A stretch of DNA of 64,000 nt from Sulfurospirillum sp036802865 (GTDB lineage Bacteria; Campylobacterota; Campylobacteria; Campylobacterales; Sulfurospirillaceae). Within the stretch, counting starts at the first letter, position 1, and each line of letters starts with the position of its first letter. The notes beneath the pieces were generated by a model that was given only the letters and a program-made list of their open reading frames with translations, did not search any database and was not told the origin of the DNA. Shown here piece by piece: positions 52,674 to 61,637 of this stretch. The DNA lies in the NCBI RefSeq assembly GCF_036802865.1, contig NZ_DAIRVK010000005.1, positions 186,001 to 250,000 on the forward strand, given 5' to 3'. The position numbers were made by a program, and so were the translations under genes.

Positions 52674-53693
52674 TTAAATAATTAACATTGCATCGCCATA
52701 AGAGAAGAAACGATACTTCTCTTTTACGGCTTCCTCGTAGAGTTCTAGCGTTTTTTCAATTCCCACAAATGATGCCACTAACATAATCAAAGTCGATTTT
52801 GGAAGGTGAAAATTAGTTAAGAGATGATTGACACGTATGGGTAAATTTTGTGGATGCAAAAAGAGATCACATTTACCAACAGGAATGTTTGTGCGTGCAA
52901 AATACTCTACAGTTCGCGTCACGGTAGTCCCCACTGCAAGAATGTTTTTAGAAGACTCAATGAGTTCGCATGTCAGAGCGGGAATCGCGTAAATTTCTGA
53001 GTGCATCACATGGTCTAAGATATGTTCAGCATCTACAGGTTTAAAGGTTCCTGCTCCCACATGTAATGTTAAGAAGTGTGTTTCATAGCGACGTTTGAGC
53101 TCTTCAAACATGGTTGGTGTAAAATGAAGGGACGCTGTAGGTGCTGCTACCGCACCTTGTTCTTTCGCGAAAACTGTTTGATAATCGACACTATCATCTT
53201 TCGTATCTTCGCGCTTGATATAAGGAGGAAGTGGAATATGACCAATTTTTTCTAAAACATCAAAAAGAGCTTTTGTATACAGTGCTTTTTCACCTTGATT
53301 AAAGGCAATGACACGAGTACCATCCTCTTTAAGTTCTTGTATTTCGCCTTGCATATTTTCATCAAAAAAAAGCTTGGTGCCTTGCTTTACTCTTCCTCGA
53401 ATATAAACAGAGTAAAGATTGTCTTGTAAGGGAGCATTGAGGAGTACTTCAACGTCTCCACCACTCTCTTTTTTACCAAAAATACGTGCTTTAACAACTT
53501 TTGTGTCATTGAGCAGTACCGCAATATCTGAGGGTAAAAAATGAAAGAGATTTTTAAAAAGTGTATGTGTTATAACACCACTCTTGCGATCAAACACCAA
53601 AAGCCTCGCCTCATCTCTGGGTTCAACAGGATGTGTGGCGATAAGCTCTGGTGGAAGCGTGTAGTCGTACGTTGATTTTAAAAGCGGATCGAT
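52674..53693 (-). CDS. queA: tRNA preQ1(34) S-adenosylmethionine ribosyltransferase-isomerase, non-standard start
   Basis: A queuosine-pathway enzyme that adds epoxyqueuosine to tRNA. Family sequences include VAAPTASLHFTPTMFEEL, HVGAGTFKPV, NHLLTNFHLPKSTLIMLV and YRFFSYGDAMLI. The first standard start in frame is TTG at 53600, but it would drop the conserved N-terminus. Reading upstream in the same frame gives STYDYTLPPELIATHPVEPR, which is clearly QueA. No ATG, GTG or TTG lies between the tatC stop (53697-53699) and this segment. An ATC at 53691-53693, seven bases after GAGGA, is the best candidate start (339 residues). tatC and queA share a frame, separated by that single stop. Confidence 0.85.
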   Translation of the reverse strand: MDPLLKSTYDYTLPPELIATHPVEPRDEARLLVFDRKSGVITHTLFKNLFHFLPSDIAVLLNDTKVVKARIFGKKESGGDVEVLLNAPLQDNLYSVYIRGRVKQGTKLFFDENMQGEIQELKEDGTRVIAFNQGEKALYTKALFDVLEKIGHIPLPPYIKREDTKDDSVDYQTVFAKEQGAVAAPTASLHFTPTMFEELKRRYETHFLTLHVGAGTFKPVDAEHILDHVMHSEIYAIPALTCELIESSKNILAVGTTVTRTVEYFARTNIPVGKCDLFLHPQNLPIRVNHLLTNFHLPKSTLIMLVASFVGIEKTLELYEEAVKEKYRFFSYGDAMLII

Positions 53694-53696
53694 CGG

Positions 53697-54461
53697 TTAT
53701 TCCTCACTCTTGGTTTCATCATTTTCTTCTTCTGCATCATCTTCAACAGGTGGAACGTAAGGATTGACGATTTTGGCTACGATAATAGAAATTCCATAAA
53801 GTAGTAACAACGGAACTGCCATTAAAAACTGTGAAAGAATATCTGGAGGTGTTAAGATACCTGCCATTGTAAAGATAATGACAATAGCATAGCGGAAAAA
53901 ATCTTTTAAGCCTTTATCGTCCACAAGTCCTAGTTTTGCAAAGAAAAAGATGACAACAGGCATTTCAAAAGAGAGTCCAAAGCCGACTAAGAATTTTGTG
54001 AAAAAGCCTACATATTCGCCAATACTAGGGAGTGCTGTAAAAAGGGCACTACCAAAAGCAATCAAAAAGCCAAAAGCAAGAGGCACTACGACGTAGTAGC
54101 AAAAAGAGGCTCCCATTGCAAACATCATTGTTGCGGCTAAAACAAAAGGGATAACAAGTTTTTTTTCATTATCGTAAAGCCCAGGAGCGACAAAAAGCCA
54201 AAATTGCCAAAAAATAACAGGCAACGAGAGAATAAACCCTGCAAAAAAAGCAACTTTCATTGCTGTAAAGAAAGGTTCCTGAACACCTGTAAAGATGACA
54301 TTGCTACCTTCTGGCAGTACGGCTTTAAGAGGTGCTATCATCCATCCAAGTATAGGCTGCCAAAATGAAAAACAGACAAGAAACATCACAAGGATAGCTA
54401 CTAGAGAAATGGAAAGTCTTTTACGAAGTTCTGATAAATGCGGTTTTAACTCATCAAACAT
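53697..54461 (-). CDS. tatC: Tat translocase subunit TatC
   Basis: A 254-residue inner-membrane protein with six predicted helices, the receptor of the twin-arginine pathway. Conserved features: LKPHLSELRKRL at the N-terminus, PEGSNVIFTGVQEPFF, GASFCYYVVVPLAFGF and FGLSFEMPVVIFF. The C-terminus is an acidic tail (PVEDDAEEENDE). The ATG overlaps the tatB stop by one base (TAATG). The tatA gene is not seen. Confidence 0.95.
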   Translation of the reverse strand: MFDELKPHLSELRKRLSISLVAILVMFLVCFSFWQPILGWMIAPLKAVLPEGSNVIFTGVQEPFFTAMKVAFFAGFILSLPVIFWQFWLFVAPGLYDNEKKLVIPFVLAATMMFAMGASFCYYVVVPLAFGFLIAFGSALFTALPSIGEYVGFFTKFLVGFGLSFEMPVVIFFFAKLGLVDDKGLKDFFRYAIVIIFTMAGILTPPDILSQFLMAVPLLLLYGISIIVAKIVNPYVPPVEDDAEEENDETKSEE

Positions 54462-54892
54462 TATACATTATCCTCTTTTTTTGTCTCTTTTGGTTTCTCA
54501 ACAATTTGAACTTGGATAGGTTCAGATGCTATTTCAGATGTTGCTGTCGTATCCAATGTAACACTCTCTTTAACACTGTCTTCTAACTCTTTTAAAGAAT
54601 CATTAACACCTTGTGTTGTTTTTTTAATCTCTTCAAGTTCATCAAATGTAATGACTTTACGAGCACTTGTTGCTACTTCATCCAATTTTTTCTTATACGT
54701 CAGTGCTTCGTCTTTGAGCTCTTGGATTTTCATCTCTTGCTCAAAACTGCTTTTGACATCATTGATACTATTTTTAAAGGATTTGAAGAATTTTGCGCCT
54801 TTGACCATAGCTTCAGGAAGCTTCTCTGGGCCTAAAAATATAATTGCAATAATTGCGATAACAAGGATTTCGCCTATTCCCATTCCAAACAT
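54461..54892 (-). CDS. tatB: Tat translocase subunit TatB
   Basis: A 143-residue protein with one N-terminal membrane helix followed by an amphipathic helix and a long charged tail. MFGMGIGEILVIAIIAIIFL followed by GPEKLPEAM is the TatB signature, with the early Gly-Glu. I chose the ATG at 54892 because the homology starts there, though its ribosome site is weak; the frame is open upstream with AT-rich non-conserved residues. It is first in a tatB-tatC-queA run. Confidence 0.92.
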   Translation of the reverse strand: MFGMGIGEILVIAIIAIIFLGPEKLPEAMVKGAKFFKSFKNSINDVKSSFEQEMKIQELKDEALTYKKKLDEVATSARKVITFDELEEIKKTTQGVNDSLKELEDSVKESVTLDTTATSEIASEPIQVQIVEKPKETKKEDNV

Positions 54893-54976
54893 ATAAAGGT
54901 ACCGCCTCGAAGTTAAGTTAAGGTTGGATTTTATCTGAATTTTTATCAAAATAATATAAATGTCATGTACGTAGAG

Positions 54977-54982
54977 TATAAT
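54977..54982 (+). promoter_or_regulatory. -10 element upstream of the 55020 gene
   Basis: TATAAT 38 bp before the start. Confidence 0.45.
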
Positions 54983-55019
54983 AGCTCCAAGTAGAAAACG
55001 AGATATCAGGAGATTATTG

Positions 55020-56906
55020 ATGCGTGCTAGCATGAGTCCATTACGAATTGTTCTTATTTATGTTCTTTTTGCAGCACTGTGGATTTTTTTTTCCGATCAT
55101 GCCGTTGAATATTTTGTTGATGATGTTACAGCATTTGCAACACTTTCAACGTATAAAGGCTTCTTTTTTATTCTTATAACTTCTTTACTTCTTTATGGAT
55201 TGATTAAAGCAAAACTTCTTCACATTGAATCCATGCAAAAAAAGCTTAAAGAACATGAGCAACGCTTGGAATATGTTATTCAAGGTGCTGATCTTGGGTA
55301 TTGGGATTGGGATTATGTTCATGATACACATATCGTAAACGATAGATGGCTCTCATTTTTAGGGCTTACCCATGAAGATATACAAGAAGAGGTGACAGAC
55401 TGGTCTGAGCGAATTCATCCTGAAGATAAAATGATTGCACAAAGAGCTATTGAAAATACTCTACGAAACAATAAACCATATATCATTGAATTTCGTATGC
55501 GACATGCTGATGGTCATTGGGTTTGGATTGAGGGTTCAGGTGCTGTTGTAGCACGTAATGAAAAAACGGGTGTGGTTTTAAGACTTGCAGGAACACATCG
55601 TGACATCAGTGATCGTAAAAATGCACAAAAAGAGATACTTTTTTTAGCACTGAATGACCCTCTTACGAAACTTCCAAATCGTGTCTATCTGAAACAAGAA
55701 CTTGAAAAAAACCTGATTGATGAACCTGAACTCTGCTTTTTATTTTTAGATTTGGATCGTTTTAAAACAATCAATGATATGTATGGGCATACCACAGGGG
55801 ATAAAGTTATTCAAGTGGTAGCAGAGCGCCTGAAATCATCACTGAGTGCGTTTGATTTTATTGCACGTGTAGGTGGAGATGAATTTGTTATTTTGACACG
55901 CAATTATTTGCATGTAAGCACTTTATGCGATAGGTTGATACAGAGTTTAGATGCGCCTATTGAGATTGGATTTGAACAGTTTAGGGTGAGTGCAAGTATG
56001 GGTGTAGCGTGTTCTCCTAAAGATGGTTCAAGTTTTGAAACACTTTTTAAAAATGCTGACACGGCAATGTATGAAGCTAAAAATAATCTACAAAAGAGTT
56101 ATGTTTTTTATACTACGTCAATGACTGAACAACTGTTAAATACCTCAAAACTTGATAATGACCTTAAACATGCTGTTGAAAATGATGAATTTGTCATTTA
56201 TTATCAGCCACAGATCAATCTTCGTACCAATGAATTGATAGGCTTAGAAGCGCTTGTTCGGTGGAAGCATCCCGTAGAAGGGATCATCATGCCCAATGAT
56301 TTTATTGCAAGAACGGAAGAGACGAGATTGATCATCTCGCTGGGAGCATTAATCTTTAAAAAAGCGTTAGAGCAAATGAAACAATGGCAAGAGAAAGGCT
56401 TTTTCAACGGCATTCTTGCGATTAATATTTCTAGTGTTCAAATTGAAGAGGAAAATTTTGCTGAAAAAATTGAGGCTATACGCCAAGAAGTTGGTGTCAA
56501 CGCACTTAACATTGAACTTGAGGTAACAGAGAGTTGTTTGATGCACAATCCTACACAAGTCTCCAAAACATTGCAGAAGTTAGAAAACTTAGGTTATAAA
56601 ATTTCGATTGATGATTTTGGAACAGGCTATTCTTCTTTAAGTTATCTCAAACAATTACCGTTACATAAGCTTAAAATTGATCGTTCATTTATTAAAGATT
56701 TACCACAGGATAAAGATGATCAAGCTATCTCAAAAGCCATTATTGCTCTTGGTAAAACCTTGGATCTTGAAGTGTTAGCCGAAGGTGTTGAAACAGAAGA
56801 TCAAAAAGCATTTTTGATCGAAAATAAGTGCGATAGTATGCAAGGATATCTTTTTGCAAAGCCTATGAGTTCCGAAGATTTAGAGGTAACTTTTCGCCAA
56901 AACTAA
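55020..56906 (+). CDS. PAS-GGDEF-EAL c-di-GMP signalling protein
   Basis: A 628-residue protein with two membrane helices near the N-terminus (IVLIYVLFAALWIFFS and GFFFILITSLLLYGLI), a PAS_3 domain (GYWDWDYVHDTHIVNDRWLS, HRDISDRK), a GGDEF domain (IARVGGDEFVIL) and an EAL domain (IGLEALVRW, DDFGTGYSSLSYL, EGVET). Both catalytic motifs are intact. The ATG at 55020 follows AGGAGA; a TTG three bases earlier is possible. A second such protein begins this window. Confidence 0.92.
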   Translation: MRASMSPLRIVLIYVLFAALWIFFSDHAVEYFVDDVTAFATLSTYKGFFFILITSLLLYGLIKAKLLHIESMQKKLKEHEQRLEYVIQGADLGYWDWDYVHDTHIVNDRWLSFLGLTHEDIQEEVTDWSERIHPEDKMIAQRAIENTLRNNKPYIIEFRMRHADGHWVWIEGSGAVVARNEKTGVVLRLAGTHRDISDRKNAQKEILFLALNDPLTKLPNRVYLKQELEKNLIDEPELCFLFLDLDRFKTINDMYGHTTGDKVIQVVAERLKSSLSAFDFIARVGGDEFVILTRNYLHVSTLCDRLIQSLDAPIEIGFEQFRVSASMGVACSPKDGSSFETLFKNADTAMYEAKNNLQKSYVFYTTSMTEQLLNTSKLDNDLKHAVENDEFVIYYQPQINLRTNELIGLEALVRWKHPVEGIIMPNDFIARTEETRLIISLGALIFKKALEQMKQWQEKGFFNGILAINISSVQIEEENFAEKIEAIRQEVGVNALNIELEVTESCLMHNPTQVSKTLQKLENLGYKISIDDFGTGYSSLSYLKQLPLHKLKIDRSFIKDLPQDKDDQAISKAIIALGKTLDLEVLAEGVETEDQKAFLIENKCDSMQGYLFAKPMSSEDLEVTFRQN

Positions 56907-56968
56907 CTTTTAGCTCCCTTTGTGTAAAATAAGCCCATTTTAATTACATCACATAGGGCGAACAATCC

Positions 56969-59170
56969 ATGGAAAATTTAGACGCAGTGTTAAAAAAACA
57001 TAAGTTGACAAAAGACGAATATGAAAATATTTTGAACATTTTAGGACGTGAGCCTAATATGCTAGAGATCGGTATCTTCTCATCCATGTGGAGTGAGCAC
57101 TGCTCTTACAAATCCAGTAAAAAATACCTCAATGGTTTTCCAACCAAAGCTCCTTGGGTTATTCAAGGTCCGGGTGAAAATGCCGGTGTTATCGATGTAG
57201 GCGATGGTATGGCAGCAGTCTTTAAGATGGAGTCACATAATCATCCAAGTTTTATTGAGCCTTATCAAGGTGCGGCAACAGGTGTTGGTGGTATTTTAAG
57301 AGACGTCTTTACGATGGGCGCTCGTCCTGTTGCGAATATGAACTCACTTCGTTTTGGTAATGTTACCAACAATGACGATACATCCCATCACCAACGCTAC
57401 CTAGTACGTGGTGTTGTAGCAGGCATCGGCGGATACGGTAACTGTATGGGTGTTCCTACTATTGGTGGTGAGACATTCTTTGATGAGAGCTACAATGGTA
57501 ACATTCTTGTCAATGCATTTACACTAGGTCTTGCCAAAAGTGATGAAATTTTTTACGGAAAAGCTGAAGGTCTTGGCAATCCTGTTGTTTATGTTGGCTC
57601 TAAAACAGGTCGCGATGGACTTGGTGGAGCGGTTATGGCAAGTGATAGCTTTACAGAAGCGAACAAAAGTCTTCGCCCAACGGTTCAAGTAGGTGATCCA
57701 TTTGCTGAGAAACTTTTACTTGAAGCGTGTTTAGAACTCTTTAAAACCGACTATATCGTGGGTATCCAAGATATGGGTGCTGCGGGTCTTACTTCAAGTT
57801 CATTCGAGATGGCAGGACGTAGTGGTAGCGGTATGATTATGCACTTAGACAAAGTTCCAGCGCGTGAAGAGGGTATGCAACCGTTTGAATTTATGCTCTC
57901 TGAATCACAAGAGCGTATGCTCATCTGTGCGAAAAAAGGGTATGAAGACAAAGTCGTTGAGATCTTTAGAAAATGGGATCTAAACGCTGAAATCATCGGT
58001 GAAGTAACCGCGACGGGAAATATGGAACTCTTCTGGCATGGCGAGAGAGTTGCAGATATGCCAGTACAACCTGTCAGCGAGCAAGCACCTATTTATGATA
58101 GACCAACAAAAGAGCCAGCTTATTTAGCGTCTATTAAAAATACTACGATTAATGACTTTGCCAAAGTAGAGAACCAAAAAGCGTTTGATACCCTTTTAAA
58201 CTCCGTCGAAGTCAGCGATAAATCATGGATTTTTGACCAATATGATTCAACTGTTCAAACCAATACAATTAAAGCACCAGGAAGCCTTGATGCAAGTGTT
58301 ATTCGTATTAAAGAGAATGGTAAAGCACTTTCTATGAGTAGTGATTGTAACCCACGTTATAACTACATTGACCCTAAAATGGGCGCTGCTGCTGCGGTTG
58401 CAGAGAGTGGTAGAAACGTTGCAATGAGTGGCGCACGTCCTTTAGCGATTACAGATTGTCTAAACTACGGAAATCCTGAAAACCCTGAAGTTATGTGGCA
58501 ATTTGCACAGGGCTGTTATGGTATCAAAGAGGCATGTGCGAAGCTTAACACGCCTGTTGTCAGTGGTAACGTATCGCTTTACAATGAGACCAATGGCATT
58601 GGTGTTTTCCCAACCCCTGCGATTGTTATGGTAGGACTTAATGATGATGCAAATAAAACACTTCCATCAAGTTTCCAAAAAGAAGATGCTAGCCTTTATC
58701 TTATCGGTGAGACTAAAAGTGACTTTGGTGGTAGCTTGTATATGAAAGAACTGTTTGGTACAGTTGAAGGTACACTGGCTCCTCTTGATTATGACAAAGA
58801 GCTTAAACTATGGGAACTTGTGGTTGAAGCGAATAAAAAAGGCTACGTGAGCGCTGCCAAAGATGTCAATGTGGGTGGTATTGCTCTTGCTCTTGCTAAA
58901 ATGGCAGCTAAAAGTGGCAAGGGTGTTACGGCAAGTATTGCCTTTACTGATGTAAGAGATATTTTTGCAGAGAGTTTCTCACGTGCTATCGTTGAAGTCA
59001 ACAATGAATCTGGTTTTGAAGCAATGGCTAGAGAGATTGGTATCAGCGTTGTTAAAATTGGTTTGGTTGGCGGATCAAATTTGACGTGTAATGATATTTC
59101 AAAATCTGTTGAAGCAATTAAAGAGCGTTATTTCAACCGTTTTGCTGAAGTTATTGAACAAGATATTTAA
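56969..59170 (+). CDS. purL: phosphoribosylformylglycinamidine synthase subunit PurL
   Basis: A 733-residue ATP-dependent purine-pathway enzyme (small PurL form needing PurQ and PurS). Key segments: SEHCSYKSSKKYL, FKMESHNHPSFIEPYQGAATG, GRDGLGGAVMASDSF, IQDMGAAGLTSSSFEMAGR, and GNVSLYNETNG. Length is standard for the split form. purQ and purS are not nearby. A strong terminator follows. Confidence 0.97.
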   Translation: MENLDAVLKKHKLTKDEYENILNILGREPNMLEIGIFSSMWSEHCSYKSSKKYLNGFPTKAPWVIQGPGENAGVIDVGDGMAAVFKMESHNHPSFIEPYQGAATGVGGILRDVFTMGARPVANMNSLRFGNVTNNDDTSHHQRYLVRGVVAGIGGYGNCMGVPTIGGETFFDESYNGNILVNAFTLGLAKSDEIFYGKAEGLGNPVVYVGSKTGRDGLGGAVMASDSFTEANKSLRPTVQVGDPFAEKLLLEACLELFKTDYIVGIQDMGAAGLTSSSFEMAGRSGSGMIMHLDKVPAREEGMQPFEFMLSESQERMLICAKKGYEDKVVEIFRKWDLNAEIIGEVTATGNMELFWHGERVADMPVQPVSEQAPIYDRPTKEPAYLASIKNTTINDFAKVENQKAFDTLLNSVEVSDKSWIFDQYDSTVQTNTIKAPGSLDASVIRIKENGKALSMSSDCNPRYNYIDPKMGAAAAVAESGRNVAMSGARPLAITDCLNYGNPENPEVMWQFAQGCYGIKEACAKLNTPVVSGNVSLYNETNGIGVFPTPAIVMVGLNDDANKTLPSSFQKEDASLYLIGETKSDFGGSLYMKELFGTVEGTLAPLDYDKELKLWELVVEANKKGYVSAAKDVNVGGIALALAKMAAKSGKGVTASIAFTDVRDIFAESFSRAIVEVNNESGFEAMAREIGISVVKIGLVGGSNLTCNDISKSVEAIKERYFNRFAEVIEQDI

Positions 59171-59176
59171 CTCTTT

Positions 59177-59198
59177 AAGAGGTGCGAAAGCACCTCTT
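59177..59198 (+). terminator. terminator after purL
   Basis: AAGAGGTGC-GAAA-GCACCTCTT followed by TTTT. Confidence 0.85.
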
Positions 59199-59214
59199 TT
59201 TTCAATGCTAGATC

Positions 59215-59538
59215 TTACATGCGTTTTTCTAGCTTTTCCTGATGTGCTTTAAAAATATCTTCCAATTTGATATTGTATTTATTGGCAATGACAACAATAT
59301 TTCCTAGCACGTCTCCTAATTCCTCGGTGAGATCTTGTATATTCTCATCGTAGCTTTTGACAGCTTCATCGGCTCTATCACGCCCAATTTCTAGTGCTCG
59401 AATAGCACGTGCAACTTCCCCTGTTTCCTCAGATAAAAAACCAATACGAATAAAGATATTTAAATCCAACCATCCTTTTTTCGTATAGTAAGCTTCAACA
59501 AATTTTTGAAATTGATTTAAATCCATTGCTACATCCAT
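59215..59538 (-). CDS. MazG-like nucleotide pyrophosphohydrolase
   Basis: A 107-residue all-helical single-domain protein. FLSEETGEVARAIR and LTEELGDVLGNIVVIANKY supply the EExxE and ExxD metal-binding pattern. Such enzymes hydrolyse (d)NTPs to monophosphates, as house-cleaning or ppGpp control. Start is uncertain: ATG at 59538 or the in-frame ATG at 59526; neither has a strong ribosome site. Confidence 0.82.
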   Translation of the reverse strand: MDVAMDLNQFQKFVEAYYTKKGWLDLNIFIRIGFLSEETGEVARAIRALEIGRDRADEAVKSYDENIQDLTEELGDVLGNIVVIANKYNIKLEDIFKAHQEKLEKRM

Positions 59539-59607
59539 GATTATAAATTCTTTTAATTAGAAAAGGAATATTATTCTAGCTCAAATTTGATAATGAAAAG
59601 GGCATGA

Positions 59608-60171
59608 ATGAAAAGCATTGCGGTATATTGTGGTTCAAGTCTTGGAGCAAGTGAAATTTATAAAGAGCAAGCAATTTTACTAGGTCAGTTTTTAGCAAAA
59701 AATAATATTTCATTGATTTATGGTGGAGCAAGTGTTGGCATTATGGGAACCATAGCAGATGCCATTCTTAAAGAAGGTGGCTCTGTTGTCGGTGTTATTC
59801 CAGCATTTCTTGAACAACGAGAAATAGCCCATAAATCATTAACCAAACTGATTCGCGTGGAGAATATGCATGAACGAAAAGCAAAAATGATGGATTTAGC
59901 CGATGGCTTTATTGCTTTACCCGGAGGTCCAGGAACGTTGGAAGAATTTTTTGAAGTCTTTACCTGGAATCAAATTGGATTATTGCAAAAGCCTTGTGGT
60001 ATTTTAAATATCAATGGTTATTACAATAAACTTATAGAGTTATTTGATCATATGGTTACTGAGAAATTTTTACAAGAACGCTCACGAAATGTATTTTATG
60101 TGGATGATAACTATGAGAGTTTATTGAAGAAGATGTATACGTATGAGCCACCTGCCATTAAAACGTATTAA
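59608..60171 (+). CDS. LOG family (TIGR00730) nucleotide phosphoribohydrolase
   Basis: A 187-residue Rossmann protein. The LOG signature PGGPGTLEEFFE and the N-terminal YCGSSLGAS and LIYGGASVGIMG are clear, with RKAKMMDLADGFIAL between them. Members split nucleoside monophosphates into base and ribose-5-phosphate, including cytokinin precursors. Substrate in bacteria is often unclear. The downstream hairpin is shared with the convergent lipoprotein gene. Confidence 0.88.
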   Translation: MKSIAVYCGSSLGASEIYKEQAILLGQFLAKNNISLIYGGASVGIMGTIADAILKEGGSVVGVIPAFLEQREIAHKSLTKLIRVENMHERKAKMMDLADGFIALPGGPGTLEEFFEVFTWNQIGLLQKPCGILNINGYYNKLIELFDHMVTEKFLQERSRNVFYVDDNYESLLKKMYTYEPPAIKTY

Positions 60172-60177
60172 TGTGAG

Positions 60178-60200
60178 TAACACAAGCTTGGCTTGTGTTA
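60178..60200. terminator. bidirectional terminator hairpin
   Basis: TAACACAAGC / GCTTGTGTTA perfect 10-bp arms around TTG, between convergent genes. Confidence 0.6.
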
Positions 60201-60209
60201 CATGTAAAG
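60198..60209 (+). repeat. TTACATGTAAAG repeat, copy 6
   Basis: The palindrome overlaps the last bases of the terminator hairpin and lies 2 bp from the lipoprotein stop codon. Confidence 0.7.
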
Positions 60210-60210
60210 C

Positions 60211-60981
60211 CTAAAACGTTCCGTATGCCACAAAAAAGGCGATATTCATACATTGTGGTTGTGCTGCACCTTTTTGGGAAGGGCAACGTTTCATATATGT
60301 GTTGATGACTTTGCCATCTTTATTGGTGAGCATCGGGTAATTAAAATTCATATAATCTAGGATATTTTTACCATTGGAATGGTGGATAAACTCAACCGTT
60401 CCATCGGGCTCAACTTTAGTGACAATTCCTACATGGGTAATATTTTCAGCCACTTGAACGGCAGGTTGTTTGACCGCTACTTTTTCTTTGCCTTTACCTT
60501 TGCCCTTTGTTTTTACGGCAGGTTTTCGCTCGGTATTTTCAAAAAAGACTAGATCGCCAATATTGGGCAATGTTGTCTCAAAAGCATTTCCCTTTTTAGA
60601 CATAAGATTGAACATTGCGCGTGATTTTCGTGCATTATCAAAACTTTGACTTAACTCTTTTTCTTGATAAAAAGGTGTTCCTGTTTTGTAGTTGATAAGA
60701 CTTACAAAGCCAGAGCAGTCGCCTCCATCACGTTTACCTAAATACATCAATGCGTTGTGAACAATAGATTCACGTCTGGAAAGTTCAGGCATAGGGCGCA
60801 AGTCAAAACTTTCACGCTCTTGTTTTAGGAAATAGTTGTTGGAAGGTTTTTCACCAAGGTACATTTTAGGCTCTGCTGGGGTGTTGTTAGCCGTAGGATT
60901 GACCGGTGTTTCAACATTGTTTGTTGTTACACATCCTGTGAATAAAAGAGCGGCGATACTAAAAGCAAACCATTTTTTCAT
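60211..60981 (-). CDS. NlpC/P60-like lipoprotein, larger paralogue
   Basis: A 256-residue lipoprotein: signal peptide with lipobox (ALLFTGCVTTN), then a cysteine-peptidase-like domain with GGDCSGFVSLINYKTG (candidate catalytic Cys) and ITHVGIVTKV (candidate His). A Lys-rich insert (KTKGKGKGKEKVAVK) lies between them. EFIHHSNGKNILDYMNFNYP, conserved in its paralogue, follows. Likely acts on peptidoglycan in the periplasm. Its ATG overlaps the stop of the upstream paralogue by 4 bases. Confidence 0.82.
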   Translation of the reverse strand: MKKWFAFSIAALLFTGCVTTNNVETPVNPTANNTPAEPKMYLGEKPSNNYFLKQERESFDLRPMPELSRRESIVHNALMYLGKRDGGDCSGFVSLINYKTGTPFYQEKELSQSFDNARKSRAMFNLMSKKGNAFETTLPNIGDLVFFENTERKPAVKTKGKGKGKEKVAVKQPAVQVAENITHVGIVTKVEPDGTVEFIHHSNGKNILDYMNFNYPMLTNKDGKVINTYMKRCPSQKGAAQPQCMNIAFFVAYGTF

Positions 60982-61595
60982 TTTATTCTCCCATAAGCAC
61001 TAAAATAAGCAGGGGCTAGGCATTGTGATCCCTCATTTCTAGGGCATTTTTCCATGTAAGAGTTGACGGCTTTATTGTCATACATCGCGACTGTTGGATA
61101 GTTAAGATTCATTTGGCTAATCAAATTTTTTCCTTTAGTGTGGTGAATAAAATAGACAGTATCATCAGAATCTACTTTGGTGATGATACCAATATGCGTT
61201 ATGTTATCAACGCTTTTTTTCGCTTTGGCATATTTTTTGACGGTGTTTGCAAAGAAGACTAAGTCTCCAACTTTAGGTTTTTCTTGGTAGAGACGATTTT
61301 GGTTGTCAAGGAGATTGTAGATAGCAAGGGAACGCCTTGCATCTTCAAAATATCCATTAAGTTCTGCTGTTGTAAAGTAGGGCTGATCGCTCTCTTTATT
61401 CACAAGACTGACAAATCCTGAACAATCTCCACCATCGTGTTTAGCTTGATGCTTAAGTGCATTTTTTATGATTTCTTGACGTTTTGGAGTATCATCTTTG
61501 CGTGGAAGTTCGGGCGCATTTTGTGTAAACTCTTTTTGGGCACAACCACTGAGTAAAAACAGGCAAGAACAAAGCACAAGTAGGTACTGTTTCAT
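60978..61595 (-). CDS. NlpC/P60-like lipoprotein, smaller paralogue
   Basis: A 205-residue lipoprotein with lipobox (LFLLSGCAQ), GGDCSGFVSLVNKES and ITHIGIITKV, sharing VYFIHHTKGKNLISQMNLNYP and the KCPRNEG tail with the neighbour, so the two arose by tandem duplication. It lacks the Lys-rich insert. The ATG at 61595 follows GAGGA by 5 bases. Probable cell-wall endopeptidase or amidase; substrate unproven. Confidence 0.82.
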   Translation of the reverse strand: MKQYLLVLCSCLFLLSGCAQKEFTQNAPELPRKDDTPKRQEIIKNALKHQAKHDGGDCSGFVSLVNKESDQPYFTTAELNGYFEDARRSLAIYNLLDNQNRLYQEKPKVGDLVFFANTVKKYAKAKKSVDNITHIGIITKVDSDDTVYFIHHTKGKNLISQMNLNYPTVAMYDNKAVNSYMEKCPRNEGSQCLAPAYFSAYGRIK

Positions 61596-61637
61596 CAAAA
61601 TCCTCATAAAAAACTGCGGAATAGTAACCATTTTTAC

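Noticed and set aside
52674..53600. queA as an N-terminally truncated pseudogene starting at TTG
   Set aside because: The missing N-terminus is present in frame just upstream, so an atypical start is more likely than decay.
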